NCBI GenBank assembly: GCA_022592445.1
Contig: JABYQR010000040.1
Location: forward strand, 62,001-126,000
Length of the DNA stretch: 64,000 nt
From: Cytidiella melzeri
Taxonomy: Eukaryota; Basidiomycota; Agaricomycetes; Polyporales; Irpicaceae
Direction: 5' to 3'
The translations under genes and the position numbers were made by a program. The notes beneath the pieces were generated by a model. It was not told the DNA's origin. It worked only from the letters and a program-made list of their open reading frames with translations, and did no database searches. This document shows positions 1 through 12,920 of the stretch, one piece after another. How positions within the stretch are numbered: position 1 is the stretch's first letter; every line of letters starts with the position of its first letter.

Positions 1-3000
1 AGTAAGCTTGAACGATCTAAGGAAAAGGTTCGCGTCAAGAAGGGGGGACAATTGATAGACCAAGCGGCTCACAGTGGGGGCGAGCGCACTAAGCGTCGTC
101 AATAAATGAGTGGATGCGACCATACCGAGGAAGATGTCGATGGTCTGAGGAGACCTGTTACTTGGGCGATTCGGCTTATATAGCATGTAGACAGGTCAAA
201 TACCACAAGAATATGGTTGGATTCCGGGCTTGTCATGAAATTGTGACCTAGTAGCACACGCCCCGGGATATGCTTGACAGCGTAGGCGAATTGCCTGCGG
301 TGGGACGAGGCCGTGCCTAGATCTTGTCCTAGAGATGTTTCGAGCCCACTTCTTCGAGAGAAAATCCTATACAAGGAGGATGTACGTTAGCCGACTCGGC
401 ATTCCTCAGAGAAGGGACCTACTCTATCCGTTCCTGCACGTCGAAGACAGATGTCGACACCGTTCTGTCTGTGGTAACTAACTGGAGGCTGCCAGACATT
501 GCTAGGACATCGGGACGGCGGGCAGGAAATCACTCACATCAGCACCGCGGAATTTCGTACAATCTTCTTTCCGTATTGTCGAGATGGCCGCTCGTTTTCG
601 ATTGACGGTTCGCGCTATGCGCAAAATGGATTCTAGGGATGCATATGCATAATGTCATTCCTTTGTGGGGGTCATTAGATGAACGCCAAATGTTAGGCGT
701 ATGGAAAATGCTGGCTGACGGCGATTTGACGGTCGCCAAGCCCCCAACCTCACCATGACGTATAGGATATTGCTTGTGCAGAGTTGTCTGCCCCAACCCG
801 GCAAGCCTCATGCAGATAGAAGAGGAATGGCATCCGAAGGGTCTCACGAAAAGACAGTTGGGCCGGAAGGCCATGCCGCACGGTGCGTCGGATGACCATA
901 TCGTAGCATCTCGCTGACCTGTCGAGCACCGCCATTCGGGTCCACCATCCACTCGGCTCCTGTGTGAGAGCTAAACGAACATACAATGACAGATGGAACG
1001 AAGTATCCTATTTGATTCATATGATTTGTTGCTCTGAACATACCTTCTTTAGCTATTCCATGCGGATCTCAATTCAAACATACGCTCTGTAGCGCGGTGG
1101 TTCCATTGTTCCGACCAGCGATTTCCCTGTTCGATGCCGTTTTCAGTATATGAGCGATCGTGATCCGTGTGTAGGAGTCAAAATAATCGCACAGACCTTC
1201 AATGTTAGCAAGTCGAGTTGTTGTACGTCGAAATTAAGAGCTTGATCTGGGTACCTGCAGCAATGGAAAGTCGACTTCCGACTACACAAGAGCAGGATAT
1301 TGCTCAGGCGCTTTGACAGCGAGAAGCCTCCGAGTCGGGGTTGCCGATGAAATTCCTCCCTGACAGGTACAAGACAACTGAACAAGAAAGCTTCTAGAGT
1401 AGATGAAGCATAACTCATGCGTTCCCATCCATTGGCGAGATTCCTCTCGCGGAGTCCGGGGATCCGATTGAAGGGCCAATGACGGGCACGTGCCGAGCTG
1501 GATGATTATGTTGATCCACGACAGGGAAGGCCCAATGGTACGAGTATACGTAGCGACTTTGCTCTGCGCTTTTTGTCCCAGGGCAAGGCACGCTTGTCAC
1601 AAGAAGCGCTGAGAGACACATGGGGTGCATACATAACCATTCTCAGCTGCCACCCTGCGTGGGACGTGCGGCTCGTACAAATCAATGTCTTGCCACTCCA
1701 GCTTTCCATTGCTGAAGCTCGTACCTCGAACTGTCATCACAAATCCGCACAAAGAAGGAATGCGAGTTCCGAAGAACAAGGGTTTGAATGCCTGTGACTA
1801 TGTGAGGATCTTCCTGTTCGCATTACGAGAGTTCTGAACATACATATGTCGTAGACAATGACTACGGTGAGCCGAGACCTGTGACAATATACTCCAGGGT
1901 GACCTTGAAAGGGGGTATGTGCCCGGCGATCGCTGATTGGGTATGTTTTTGGGCAAAAAGTGCCATTGCAGATTCTGTATGTCGGTCGGAGATGTCTGGT
2001 CTGCAGCTCGTTGTGAATCAATCGCCGAAGCTGAGATCTGGAGGTGATTGGGACAGCGCTGAGGTGTCGCAGAACATATGTTGAGACAGATGGGAAGTGA
2101 TCTTCTCGCCGTAAGGAGGGTGCACATGCAGTTTAGGGCGGGGAGAGCATGCCTTGCTCGACGGTCCCTTAAACTTGAAATTTCAAGATACTCGCGAGTG
2201 AGCCAAGCTCACCTGTTGGTGAGATAATAATCCACGTGAACGCCACTCAGGCTACTAATGCAAGTACGCCGCAGGACAAGCTTTCGGTTGTTACGTGTGC
2301 GACGACATCTTGTCAAAGAAGATTATCATCCAGAGACCACTGTCAAACAACAAGATGGGCGCAGCAAAATGCTGTGCCCTCCTGCTTCAGAACAGTCAGC
2401 TACTTCTGCCCGAACGTAACATCCACCGAACAGCTCACCTGCGGCTTGATAGTGGCAACCTCGTATTCTATACGGCGGCTGTTGAGCGTGTACTCCCTGA
2501 CTGATCATAACAATTCTAGTAAGTGAGAGAGCAACAAGATCTTGAGATCAAGTTGGATGATAGACGGCCAACCTAAACCTAAGTGAGTCTCCTCTGTGTG
2601 TGGGCCGTAGGGTGAAACCCACATCTCACGAAAGACAGTTTGATGTGGATGTGAAGCGCAATCGCTGAATAGGCCCATAGGAGTACGACGCTTGGTGTGG
2701 ACTCTGTGCTTTTTCTTGAAACAACGAGGCAAGAATAGCCGTCGCCTCTCAACACGCTTCACGCTTCTGCTTCAGCAAAAGCGCTCGAACCATTCAACGA
2801 GAACTGTTTCTGTATACAAAGAGGGAGAGGAAGTATCAGCACGAAGGACACGTCGCCCTTCCAGATAAAAGATAAGAGACCTTTCCCAAGCCACAAGTGC
2901 ACTTCTGCTCACCTCTTTGTATGTCAAGATGACCGCTATGTCCAAATGACAAATGAGTGACAAGGAGTCAAGGACGGCTCTGCCACGGCGGATTCTGGCA

Positions 3001-3733
3001 CCTTGTTGAGAGCTGGACGAGCTTGACAAGTCCCCTCTCTGTTGTACAGGAGGGTCTCTGCTGCTGCTACATGCAAGAACATGGTGGTACGATACACACA
3101 AAGACTTGTGTAGCGTGGAACCATGCTCAACGGGGGGACTCTTCGGCGTCTGAGGACCCAAATTGGATCTCACCTCGGACCTCGAACCTGTCTGGTTGAA
3201 ACCCCGCGATGCTCTCGATTATAGTCAACGACGGTGAGCTCGAAAGCAGTATGCAGAAATTCCAGCTGTAGAGACAAGAGCGTTCACAAGTGCGCAATAG
3301 AGGTAGGGGATGTCATGCGAGACCAATGAGGTCCCCGTGATAGGAACATGGGTTCTTCCGAAGGATTGTGTAGTCTGGCAATGGCGACGCTGAGAGAGAA
3401 CTACGTACTATACAGTATCGTACAGAACAGGAGGGCAGTGAGCCATACGCTAATGAGAAGAGGACTACATGTAAACAGACGAACAAGAATAGACATATCT
3501 GCAGAGCGGGAGTATGGACGACGATGATAGTAGGGATAACGGCGTTACAGAAGTAGCATACGACTAGACCAAGCCAGAACGAGACAACGAGGGCAACGAG
3601 ACGGAGGAGGGGGGGAGATAACGAGGGTGCAACTAGGCGAAAAGGATCAAGCCAAACTCGGTTATGGGCTGGAAGGGAAGAGCAAAGGAGGAACAAGGCA
3701 GCCAGAGAGACATAAGTTAAAGCGTAACTTCTC
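1..3733. other. Long stretch with no assignable gene
   Basis: No open frame here resembles a family I recognise. On the minus strand between about 1,140 and 2,130 there are short overlapping open stretches in different frames with possible splice signals (for example 1597-1779 and 1143-1418), which could be a multi-exon or decayed gene. Nothing in them could be tied to a known domain. The rest is short open stretches on both strands that look like chance. The last few hundred bases are the 3' flank of the WOPR gene. Confidence 0.4.
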
Positions 3734-5172
3734 TCATACAGAGTCTTCCCTCTCTTGCTTCTGCACCCGTTCGTTTGATTGAGCTGCATAACCAGGATAC
3801 TGGGGCCACATGCTACTATACGCTCCGTACCCATGTGGTGCAGGGGGTGGGGCATAGTAAGAAGAGTAGGGTGCAGTTTGCGACTGGCTCTGGGTATGAG
3901 ACGTTGCTGGTGATTCGCTGCTAGGCGTAAAGCCAGCGTAAGTGATCGCAGCCTGAGGCGCTTCTTGAGGGGGTGTGGGAGTCTGAAGGGGTGGGGCTGT
4001 GACTGGCGAAGCTGGTGCTGGAGGGTAAGTCGAAGGGGAGTAAGCCGGTGGGGCATGGTAGGAGTGATAATAGCCGTATGTCGTGTAGGGGACTGTCGTG
4101 GTAGCGGACAGGCTTGTTTCAGAGTAATGGGCAGATGTTTGAGCGGTCGGCGGAGGGGCGCTGTAGGCAATTGCGGTAGGCGAGCTTGGGTCGTCGGTAT
4201 CCTGACTCCTGGAAGTCAGCCCGCCGCTCTTCGTCTTCCGTGGTCGTTTGACCACAGGCGACGACGATGATGAGGAAGGAGTATTGTATGGATCATACCT
4301 CTTCGCGCTTGCCCGCTTACTGGAGGGCTCGTCGAAAGACGGTAATGCGAGCGGCGTCGTTATTAGGCTTGGGGACGTCTCAACATCGTCTGCCTCCCCT
4401 CGATAGCGCGGGACTCCGTCCACGCCAATTTCAACTTTGGGTGGGTTCCTGAAATGCGTCTTATCAAGATATTCTGGGGAAATGTCCAGAGACGCCAGCT
4501 CAGGAAGGGTAGAGGGCGAACGTAGACGGCCTTGTTCCACATCTTCAACCTTGTAGTACGATATCAAGTGTTGAGCAACGCCACCGATTGTAAGAGAGAA
4601 CGTCTATCGCGAATGTGAGTTGCACGAGCTTGCTCGGCCTACCGTCGAAGACGTACCTTCTTCATCATTCCTCCTTGCTTGAACTTGTAGCTGTTGGTCA
4701 GGCTTCCCATAAGACTCCGTTCCCGTTGACGGTCTATCCCCAGCCTGTTGGTCTCGCTCTTTGGACGGCTCAGAGACTGGCCTGCCTCGACCTTGACGCC
4801 TTCAGGAACATACTGCTCGTTGACTGTATCCCGTTCTGCTCGTGCGCTGCGGTGCCCTGCGCCCCTCTTCTCTGTCTCGCGGTAGAGCAGAAAGTTGCCA
4901 AGAATACGACTTGGGCTCCAGAAGAACCCGTCGGTCCAGCGCTTGATACCGCTTTCGTCTTCGTCGAACACAAACACGGAACCAGAGGTGATCATCTTGC
5001 GCTCGGAGTCCACCAGTCGACGGGTCACTCTGGGAATAAGTCCTCGACGTGCAGCCTCCAAGATGAGCAACGCGTCCCCCGTGGTCTCTATCCACCCCGA
5101 CCATGGCGGTTCTGTCCAGTTGCTGGGCGCGTTCTGCGAGCTGCTCGATGAAGGGTGATTGTCGTGGGACAT
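3734..5172 (-). CDS. Gti1/Pac2 (WOPR) family transcription factor
   Basis: WOPR proteins (Wor1, Ryp1, Gti1, Pac2) are fungal DNA-binding regulators of morphological switching, conidiation and virulence. Exon 1 (5172-4657) encodes the first half of the WOPR domain: WIETTGDALLILEAARRGL, then RKMITSGSVFVFDEDESGI and WTDGFFWSPSRILGNFLLYR. Exon 2 (4603-3734) opens with the second half, TFSLTIGGVAQHLISYYKVE. A clean GT-AG intron of 53 bp joins them in frame and gives about 461 aa. The remaining C-terminal part is low complexity, rich in Ser, Pro, Tyr and Thr, as usual in this family. The start is the first Met of the open frame, about 13 residues before the domain-proximal WTEPPW. Identification of the family is firm; its target genes are unknown. 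Confidence 0.93.
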
Positions 5173-7609
5173 GGGCCACTAGAGGCAATCGACATGTTGT
5201 TGATCACAAATTGTGATGAGGACATGGATGTCGTGGACAAAGAGTTCATCAGCGACAAAAATCTTAAATAAAGTTCGGCAAAGCACTCACCAAACCTTCA
5301 AAGTTTCGGTGCTCGAGGATGGGCGGAGCGTCGGGGACCTAATTTTTTTCCTCGCAGATTCTGGCTTGAATCACAGTCCGTGGGAATTATTCACGTGATT
5401 GTTGCTTTCTTGGACCTTCAGGTGCGGCTCTTCAAGGATGCTGTTGCTCTGGGATGCTATCCTCCAAGTCGTCGATGCAGACAGTTCAAGAACAAGCCTA
5501 CACCGCGCGGGAGCCTCTATAGCCCCGGGAGGTTTCTCAGCCTCTGATACGCAGACCAGATAGGTAGCAGAGGCGCTCATGTACTCGGGCGCATGTATTG
5601 GCTGCGAGATAGGTTCCCAGTCGTCTCTGAATTGGGTATGACTGTTGCTGGAATGCCTTGACTGACTTCGCAACGAACAGCCGTGTTCCTGATGCCAGTG
5701 GTGCGAGGGCGGTGACGTTAGATTCGTCCTTCCGTGCTCGCAGATCTCATTCTAGCCCAGGTGCGTACCACATCCCTCCAACATGGCTCACACCGCTCAC
5801 AGACATTACAGCCATATGCCATAGGTCTTGCAAGTCTCAGCTGCCGCAGAAAGTGCCTGCACAATAGTGGTTCATTGACCAGTTGACGCACATACAGGTT
5901 GCAAGGTCATGGGAATGTTGGGATAGATGAGGCATCGGCCATGAACAACTTTTCATCTGCACAGGCACACGGATACGTGGGGCTTTGTGTTCCCTGGGAC
6001 CAGTAATGGTACGAGCCCTCCGCGATGACGAGTGGTGCGCGAACGAAACGTGCTGCACTGCCGTGCTCCTATTCAAAGGTATGGACCCGGCGTTCGCTGA
6101 TACACCACGCCCCCATCTTGCACATTGACGGAGGAATGATTCATCCTTGTTCTCAAATTGTCACTCCCGTCGACAGGGAAGAACTAGACCATTCTTGCGC
6201 GGTCCGCACCGCTATCGACCTTCTATGCGGCTTCTGGTCTCGCGTCAACGTTAAGACAGGGTAGCACCGAGCAATTCACCAGGGACCACCAGTGGAGGCG
6301 CACTACGCAAGTCTATCCCAAATTAGTCAGTGTACTCTTTCAGACGTAAGGACTCAGACCGATTTGCGTCCGGTGGCCCCCCATATCAAGGTTAGCTTTG
6401 CTGCTTTTGCTGCTTCGAAGTTCGTGGCTATAACTGATGGGATGCATTCAGAACGAAGGTGCCCCTCGGAGCCGCTCTATGAATAACACAGTCCAGCGTA
6501 TTTGTATGCGTTTGACTTCCTTCCCGAGCATCGTGTCATTTATATAGCAAATGGCATCGTATGCACACGCCAGTGCTGGCCCGATGAACCGGTTCCCTTG
6601 TGGCCGGTTCTGGCAAGACGATGCTCGAACTCCGGATTCTTGGACGTCTTTCTGGACAGTACCGCCCAAAACACAACGGCCTCTCACGTACAAGCTATCT
6701 AGGGGCTGCCTTTGCTTGAGGTCTCGTAGCATCTTCCAACGTGCATCCTGCTGACGTGGCTTGAACGTCACACTCGACTGTCGTGGCTCAATCCGTAGTG
6801 GAATGCAAACGAGCAATATCTACACCGCGATTCACTCCAAAACCAATCTCTGCTTTCGATGCACCACCACCGTGGCGTGCACCATCGCACAGCTTTAATC
6901 TGGCTTCACGTAGCTTCAAATATGTGCGTGGTTCTTGATAACGCTATCTGTTAGCAATCTGACCATCGAAAACTGTATCTATCTTTGAGACAAAGTTGAT
7001 GAAAAATCTTTGCAATAATGTCAGCACCAACGTTGAGCGACTGGATCTGGGTTGACCATTTTGTCATGCCCCGCGTCATGTATTTCGACCTCCTGGTCCT
7101 CAGAGAGCACAATGAACTGTTTTACTGACTCCGAATGGCCTGGAACCATGTACGTGAGTCGCGAATAGATATCGTTATCTAGGACGTAAGTGCCAATAGG
7201 AAGTCGCGTTTCGCCCTTCCGGATGTACATACGTTTTCCAATATCATGATGAATGCACAGTCGCCGAGAACGCGACTATGTGTATCGGTACACCTATCAG
7301 ACGTATACTACAGACAATCAGCCACAAAGAACCTTTGCAAATGTTGTGCGAAACGCCATAGAGTAGCTTTTAAGAAAAGCTTTCATGGCTCGAACAGTTA
7401 CCTCGGATGGTCACAGAAGTTGGCGCTATGATGTGAAGGCCAGCAGGTTCGTCATTTCAAACGCATTGCTTCTAGTCTATACGAGATATCAATAGCACGT
7501 AGCTTGGAGTAGAATGTCATCAACGGGGTCAGCTGTATCTGGATCCAACTTCTAGGATAATGCTGCCACATCACATACATTGAAGTAGGTGACACCCAGA
7601 CTGGTAGGT
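5173..7609. other. Gene-poor interval
   Basis: About 2.4 kb between the WOPR gene start and the 3' end of the PAQR gene. Short open stretches exist on both strands (for example 6448-6816 minus, 6502-6754 plus, 7021-7230 minus), but none shows a recognisable domain or a convincing chain of exons. The left part must hold the WOPR promoter. Confidence 0.4.
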
Positions 7610-9055
7610 TTACACCGAGCATGTGGAGTTCTGGTTGTGCCAGTGGTCGAACGCAGTGAGAAGACACATGTAGTGCGACAACGCAGCCAGCAGGACATGC
7701 ACGTGGAAGATTTGGTGCGACGCAAAGAAATAGTCGAACGATCCTGGGTACAACCTTTCGGGAATGCGGTTCGCGCTGTGTGCAAGGACATAGCGATGAG
7801 TGACACGTCAATGGCTAGTTCGCCGAGACGTCAGACTCACTACAAAGCTGCGCCGTTCAGGTAAAGCGCGGCGGAGGTAAGGAGCCACCCGAAGCCCATT
7901 TCGTAACATAGCTTGGTGAAACCATGAGAGAGCAGCGCGTGCACGATAGGCACAACTCCGCATAGACCCAAAGAAACAAACACCTTCGTGCGTGCGCCTC
8001 GATGTGTTGGTTTACGGTATTCAGGGTTGAGGACGATATAAGTAGCAGCTGCATGTACACATCGCTTGTACTGAGCTTAGATGCGAAGTTGAATGTTCAG
8101 CATACGTACCTGGTCCAGCGACAAGGAATACGGACAAATATAATATTTGGAAGTTTCTGTCGCAAAAAATCCGTAATAGACGCAAGATATAGCCGAGCCG
8201 ACTGTGAGGACTGGGATTTGTGAGCTGAGTAGTTCAAATGATCGTATTGAGATACACACTCACTCACGATACCAGCATAGTCGAAAGCATTGCAGGAAGA
8301 AGCGACCTGTGAATTTGGCGTCGAAGCTGAACTTTAAACGGTTGCAGTCCGGGTTCGAAGATAAGCACGGCCTACCTCTTTCGAATGCACATCACAAGTG
8401 TGATAGAAAGCGCTGAATGACAGACATGTCACAGAAGCTGCCAGAAAAAGTGCAAACATAGCAGCATCCTCCCAAGTAGCAGAGTCAACGCCTGCTATGT
8501 GTCTCTGGTGAAACGTGACCAGGAGATAGCAAAACAGGACAGCGCCCCAGAGATGACTGTGAATGTTCACTGTAAATCATCAACATCATATTAGTGACAT
8601 TCACGAATAGAGAGATACCTACCAGTCTCGTTATGTAGGTCTGCGTGTGGCTAAAGGGTCAACCTGAATGTCGCCGACTATGAGGACACGGCTAGGAATG
8701 GAACGCACACCCGAAGACTGAGGCAGCACAGCCGCGGAAGCTGTATTGAGTTCTGTACAACGCCGAAGGAGTGACGAACCATCAGCCCCTGCGAAGTTGC
8801 GAGCTTCTGGTAAATCCCATACCGTCTATACCCGGTCTGGAGATATTCGTTGTCTTTCCTCCATGGCGGCAATTCTTCCCATGTCAACAGCAGCGAATTC
8901 GGGTTGGGCTGAACGTCAGGCTCGTCGACCTGCGGTTTATCGTTTGGGTCGTAGTGAATCCGGGATTGGAACTCTGCGAGGGTATGGAGGAGGCTTGACC
9001 CGGCCATTGCGTCGCTAGCTTTGCGTGTCTGTCGCTGGCGGAGGCTATCAGCCAT
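7610..9055 (-). CDS. PAQR / hemolysin III-type receptor (adiponectin receptor-like)
   Basis: This is a multi-exon member of the PAQR superfamily of seven-helix membrane proteins (yeast Izh, animal AdipoR). In yeast the family acts in zinc and lipid homeostasis. The N-terminus has LLTWEELPPWRKDNEYLQTGYRR, cut here to the typical LTWEELPPWRKDNEY block. Then come LHNETVNIHSH (motif E..N..H), FSAFYHTCDVHSKE (S...H), FDYAGI (the conserved Asp), and SYFFASHQIFHVH-like sequence with the H-x3-H pair near the C-terminus. The stop is TAA at 7610-7612. At least six exons are needed. The exon that links the TGYRR block to LHNET is the least certain; the donor is probably at about 8,840 or 8,740. All three metal-site motifs are present, so the gene looks functional. 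Confidence 0.88.
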
Positions 9056-9519
9056 CTTGCCTGACAGAATTCTGTGGTAAGGCGTTGGCGGTCAAGCAGG
9101 ACGAATGGCGCCACAAGGCGTTTCATTACCATATTTAGACGCGCTGCAGCAATGCATTCAGTACGGCAAGTGTTCAGACTTATCACTTGCAATCTCATAT
9201 ACCCAACGGGTTCTCCGGGCTGTATACAGATATTTCGTAGCAGAGATATATGGTTAAATCCTCAGATACGATGTGCTACTTTTCTCCGAATAGGGTAGTC
9301 TGACCTTGGCAATCTTCTACATTTATTCGTTTTCTCTAACGAAGGAGTCACCTTTCAGATGAGTAGAGGATAAACCAATTATCAGAAAAGTCTGAGAGCA
9401 TGTTGCGTACTAGGGTAGATTGCAATTAGTAAGCTGATCACCACAAACTGAGGAGCAATCATAGTCAAATCCGCACGGTGAGGAGACTCCCTGACGCAAT
9501 GATGCTGAGTCTTGACAAG
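9056..9519. other. Intergenic, upstream of PAQR gene
   Basis: The promoter side of the PAQR gene and the downstream flank of the decayed DUF6534 fragment. I see no coding exon and no clear regulatory site. Confidence 0.4.
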
Positions 9520-9690
9520 ACTTGTACTGTGGGCGGAAGTGAACTGGGAGAGCCCCAGCAGAAATGCAGCTTACCCGGGCTACTCCAAAAGTGTCTTGCA
9601 TGTTGGCCTTCACACGACCTGATAACTTGCATACGGTGTAAGGGTGATTTTGATGAGGAGTGAAATCGAGAAAGGTATAATTGCATCTGC
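9520..9690 (-). pseudogene. Decayed 5' fragment of a DUF6534-type gene
   Basis: On the minus strand this stretch is clearly related to the first exon of the intact gene at 10374-12150. Both read through a shared block (AGGTCGT.TGAAGGC, then AAGACACTT.TGG.G, then CTGCAT/CTTTCTGCTGG). In this copy the first Met codon of the intact gene has become GTG, and the sequence after the donor position no longer matches. None of the downstream exons (helices 2-7) can be found to the left. I infer a partial tandem duplication now under decay. It is short, so the call rests on nucleotide similarity judged by eye. Confidence 0.5.
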
Positions 9691-10373
9691 CGGTGAAGTG
9701 ATCATCATAGATACCGCAGTGGCAACTATGTTGGTCAGTCACTAGTCAGAGATGGTCGCATCGAGACGTTCTAACTGTTCACACACTCACGGCGCAGTAC
9801 GGCGGACAGGAATCTCAACAGCGATATCAGCTTCTGGATACTGATATATGAGAACATGTGATGTAGTGAGAGAAGATGCATCCCTGTTGTCTCTGCATCT
9901 TCAAATCGTGAATGTTGGCTCATGTGAGACTCGGACGTGGTTTACATTGATTGATACTACTGGAAAGGTACTCACGGCGCTTTTGCTACGCGACGCCATC
10001 TTGATTTCTGGAACATAGACAGCAAGTAGCAGAGTGCTTCCCTAGACTACGCGGCAGAAAAAATGTGGGTAAAGTCTGTACCAATGCCTTTGGTGAAAAG
10101 TCTTCGACCTTCTGACTAGAACTCGAGGTCACAACTTGGCCAGATGTTTGACATGCATACAGAGGATGTCCCTGTTCTCCTGCCCGTGGATCAAGAGCCA
10201 GCTGATGTTACCAGTCATGTGTCTTATATGGAAACGGGTGTAGGATTCATCGGTCCGTATACTGGCACATGACTTGAAAGCTATATAATCAATTGCTCCA
10301 GTCTGATTTGCCAGGCTCCTACCGGCGATACCTACAATGAAAAGTATCTATTTAGCGAGGTGTGGATACTCAT
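9691..10373. other. Intergenic between DUF6534 gene and its fragment
   Basis: No exon recognised. The region lies downstream of the intact DUF6534 gene and may hold more diverged pieces of the duplicate. Confidence 0.35.
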
Positions 10374-12150
10374 TCACGCCTGTGATGCACGCACCATAAT
10401 GGGATGCGCCAATCTTCCGCCGCCATCTGACTGGTCAATAGAAAGCCTTGTCATCGGCAATCTCTTCGAGGGAAGAATCTCGCGCAACCTGTCCCTAGCG
10501 TTCAACATTGCAAGCATTGAATTGAGAGTTGCTGACATAATACTCTTGGTAAGTATTCGTCAACAGTAATGAGGTTGAAACTCCACCTTTCGGCAAGACG
10601 AAAAATATTGCCATGTATGTATACGTCAGAGGGTATACTGCGTACTAAGGTAGCCGCAGGTGAGTGAGCTGAGCGACTCATGGTGAGCATTTTCCAGAGA
10701 TATACGCACTGTAACGAGACTCGCTAACGCGATCATGCTGATCTGTCGTTAGAAACGTTCAAATGTTATGCAGGAAACCAGAGATCACCTCGGTAACACT
10801 CCTGCTTGAACCGTAAACAGCCTGAGCTTGTTTAGCAGAGGGTATGCACTGGGATGATCTCAGCGACTGGCGGTCGATATATGATGTAACAGATCACTCA
10901 CGTCTCAACATCGTTGCCCATACAATAGAAGTAAAAACACAAGGTGCTTGATATTCCAACATCGGCGGCAACTGATGTCGCTAAACCTGCATAAACCGAG
11001 AACTGCACCGGCTGTCAGTGTTATGAGGCTGGCGATGAAGACTTTGGCCATACTGAAGCTACCTGTTCGGCGAGAGCCGACGCGGAATGCGTTACGCTAT
11101 GAGCATGCTAAGCTATGTCGTTAATACACTCTGAGAACAACGCAGGACGTACCCCACCATGCCGTAGACTCAAGTCTAATTTAGACATTTCTTACAACTA
11201 GCAGAAACCACAATGCTCACATATACCGAATCCTGTGAATCGCAGCATTGAGCATTTCATCTAGCCACATAAGCAGATACACACTCGCCTGCGGATGCTA
11301 GGGAAGGAGTCCCCTATTTCATGTGTTAGCACATGAAGGGAGCTTTGCTTCAATATTTGTCATGGACTTACAAGCACAGATGCAACCAGCTTGGCGTGAC
11401 CGGATACTGTTAAGAGTTAGTAACACGCTTTCCGCAGGTACGGACAACACTCACGGTGACATATGCGGTGAATGAAGATGCTGTTTTTGGTTCAATTTTT
11501 TGCGACGCGCGTTTGAACGGGGACTGACCATCGTACACAAAAGTCGCTAAGATTCTGCACGAATTGTCAGACAATGATAGTGTATCACGCATCATTCACG
11601 TACAGATGCGATAACGAGAGCCTGAAGAGGCTTTATGTGAGATGTTCCAGGTTAAGCGCTAAGTTAGCAACTCACCCCGTTTGTCCTGTACGCAGATGAG
11701 TCAAAACGAGGAATAGTAGCACGACCACGTACCATACTGTGCTAGACCCTGGAGGACGATTCCGGCTGGTAATCAAGGCAAAGTACATTGTATAGACCAC
11801 AAATGCCAGATGAAGTGTATCTAGTATCCTGCCCAGTGAGTTCAGTGCGGGTTGCTTTAGGAAGTTTTACTGGCACCTACCACAGGAAGTTGACCTGACA
11901 AGGCCAAAGTTAGAAAGACATGTGACACCCAGTCTCGTACTTACAATTGACCTCATCGTCTTTGAGTCTTTGGTGAAGGACATATTGTATATGCATGTCT
12001 GCACGCATGTAATACCGTAGAGGCTTTGATGAGCAAAAGGGATGAGTACCACGGATACATCGCGAAGACGAAAGAGTGAATGGCGTACAATCCAGCAAAA
12101 GTGCAGCCTACTAGAGCTGCACCATAAGTGTCTTCGATAGTAGCCTTCAT
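10374..12150 (-). CDS. DUF6534-type seven-helix membrane protein
   Basis: This is a basidiomycete-expanded family of predicted seven-transmembrane proteins of unknown function. The exon chain read on the minus strand is: MKATIEDTYGAALVGCTFAG (start at 12150), LYGITCVQTCIYNMSFTKDS, ILDTLHLAFVVYTMYFALIT, then less certain middle exons, VYAGLATSVAADVGISSTLC (the family's A-D-V helix), TYTYMAIFFVLPK, and SATLNSMLAMLNARDRLREI, ending ASQA-stop with TGA at 10374-10376. The last pieces match the family's conserved 'tNSLLATLNAR' ending. The exons around 11,000-11,600 were not resolved fully, so a frame break there cannot be excluded. The exact substrate or ligand is unknown. Confidence 0.72.
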
Positions 12151-12920
12151 ACGACCTGGCGACCTGCGCAAAGCGGACAAGGGAGGACCAAGCTTTAAAA
12201 ACTGGAATCACAGATGGCGGGGACATATATAGTGGCCCTGATCATTTAACCCCAAGCGGCAGCATTGACAATCACACCATACTGTGGCGGTGCAATTGAT
12301 TCGGGATACAGTCAGGTACGTACGTAAACGAGCATTATATGCTGACGGGAACAGCTGGTCCGACTACCGTTGGCAACAGTAGCACGGGCTTTGTTATTTT
12401 TCCTAAGTTTCGTTTGGCGAGGTTCAGTTGCAAGAGCATTTACAATGTTCGACAACTCAAGTCCTATGTCGTCTTGTTAGAAGGAAATGTTGAGCTAATG
12501 CGGGCGAGCGAGCATCATGCATCATGAGGGTCAGCGTGAAACCTGATTTTGATGGAACATCAGTTCCTTGATGAAAGAAACACAGAAAGACACTTACCCA
12601 TAAAGACAAGTTTGAGCAGCAGTAAGATCAGACTGCTGGACTGTCCCAGACGATTTTTGGACGCAGCTGCCGTCCGGCTCGGCGTCCACTGGCCATGGCA
12701 CGCCAGGAAACTGCGAATATGATATTAAGATAGATATCTGTCGTCAAAACCCATCCTGCACGTGCAGATGCGCAAATGCGTACGTAGCAAGAGGCACCTT
12801 ACTCGGAGCGTAAGTCAGACGGCAAAAACCCGATGGCATCCCTAATAGGATATAAGGCACGTGACGCATATATGGAGGTACGGAACTGCGGCGAGCTCGA
12901 GTCACCTCTCGACCACCACC
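12151..12920. other. Divergent promoter region
   Basis: About 770 bp between the minus-strand DUF6534 gene and the plus-strand FHA gene, so it should carry both promoters. I found no convincing exon. A short open stretch at 12339-12527 (+) has no recognisable content. Confidence 0.45.

Noticed and set aside
3313..4170. 285-codon open frame on the minus strand
   Set aside because: It overlaps the second exon of the WOPR gene in another frame and is low complexity; it has no domain of its own.
9410..9742. 110-codon minus-strand frame as an intact gene
   Set aside because: It contains the decayed first exon of a DUF6534-type gene but lacks the remaining helices; it was called a fragment instead.
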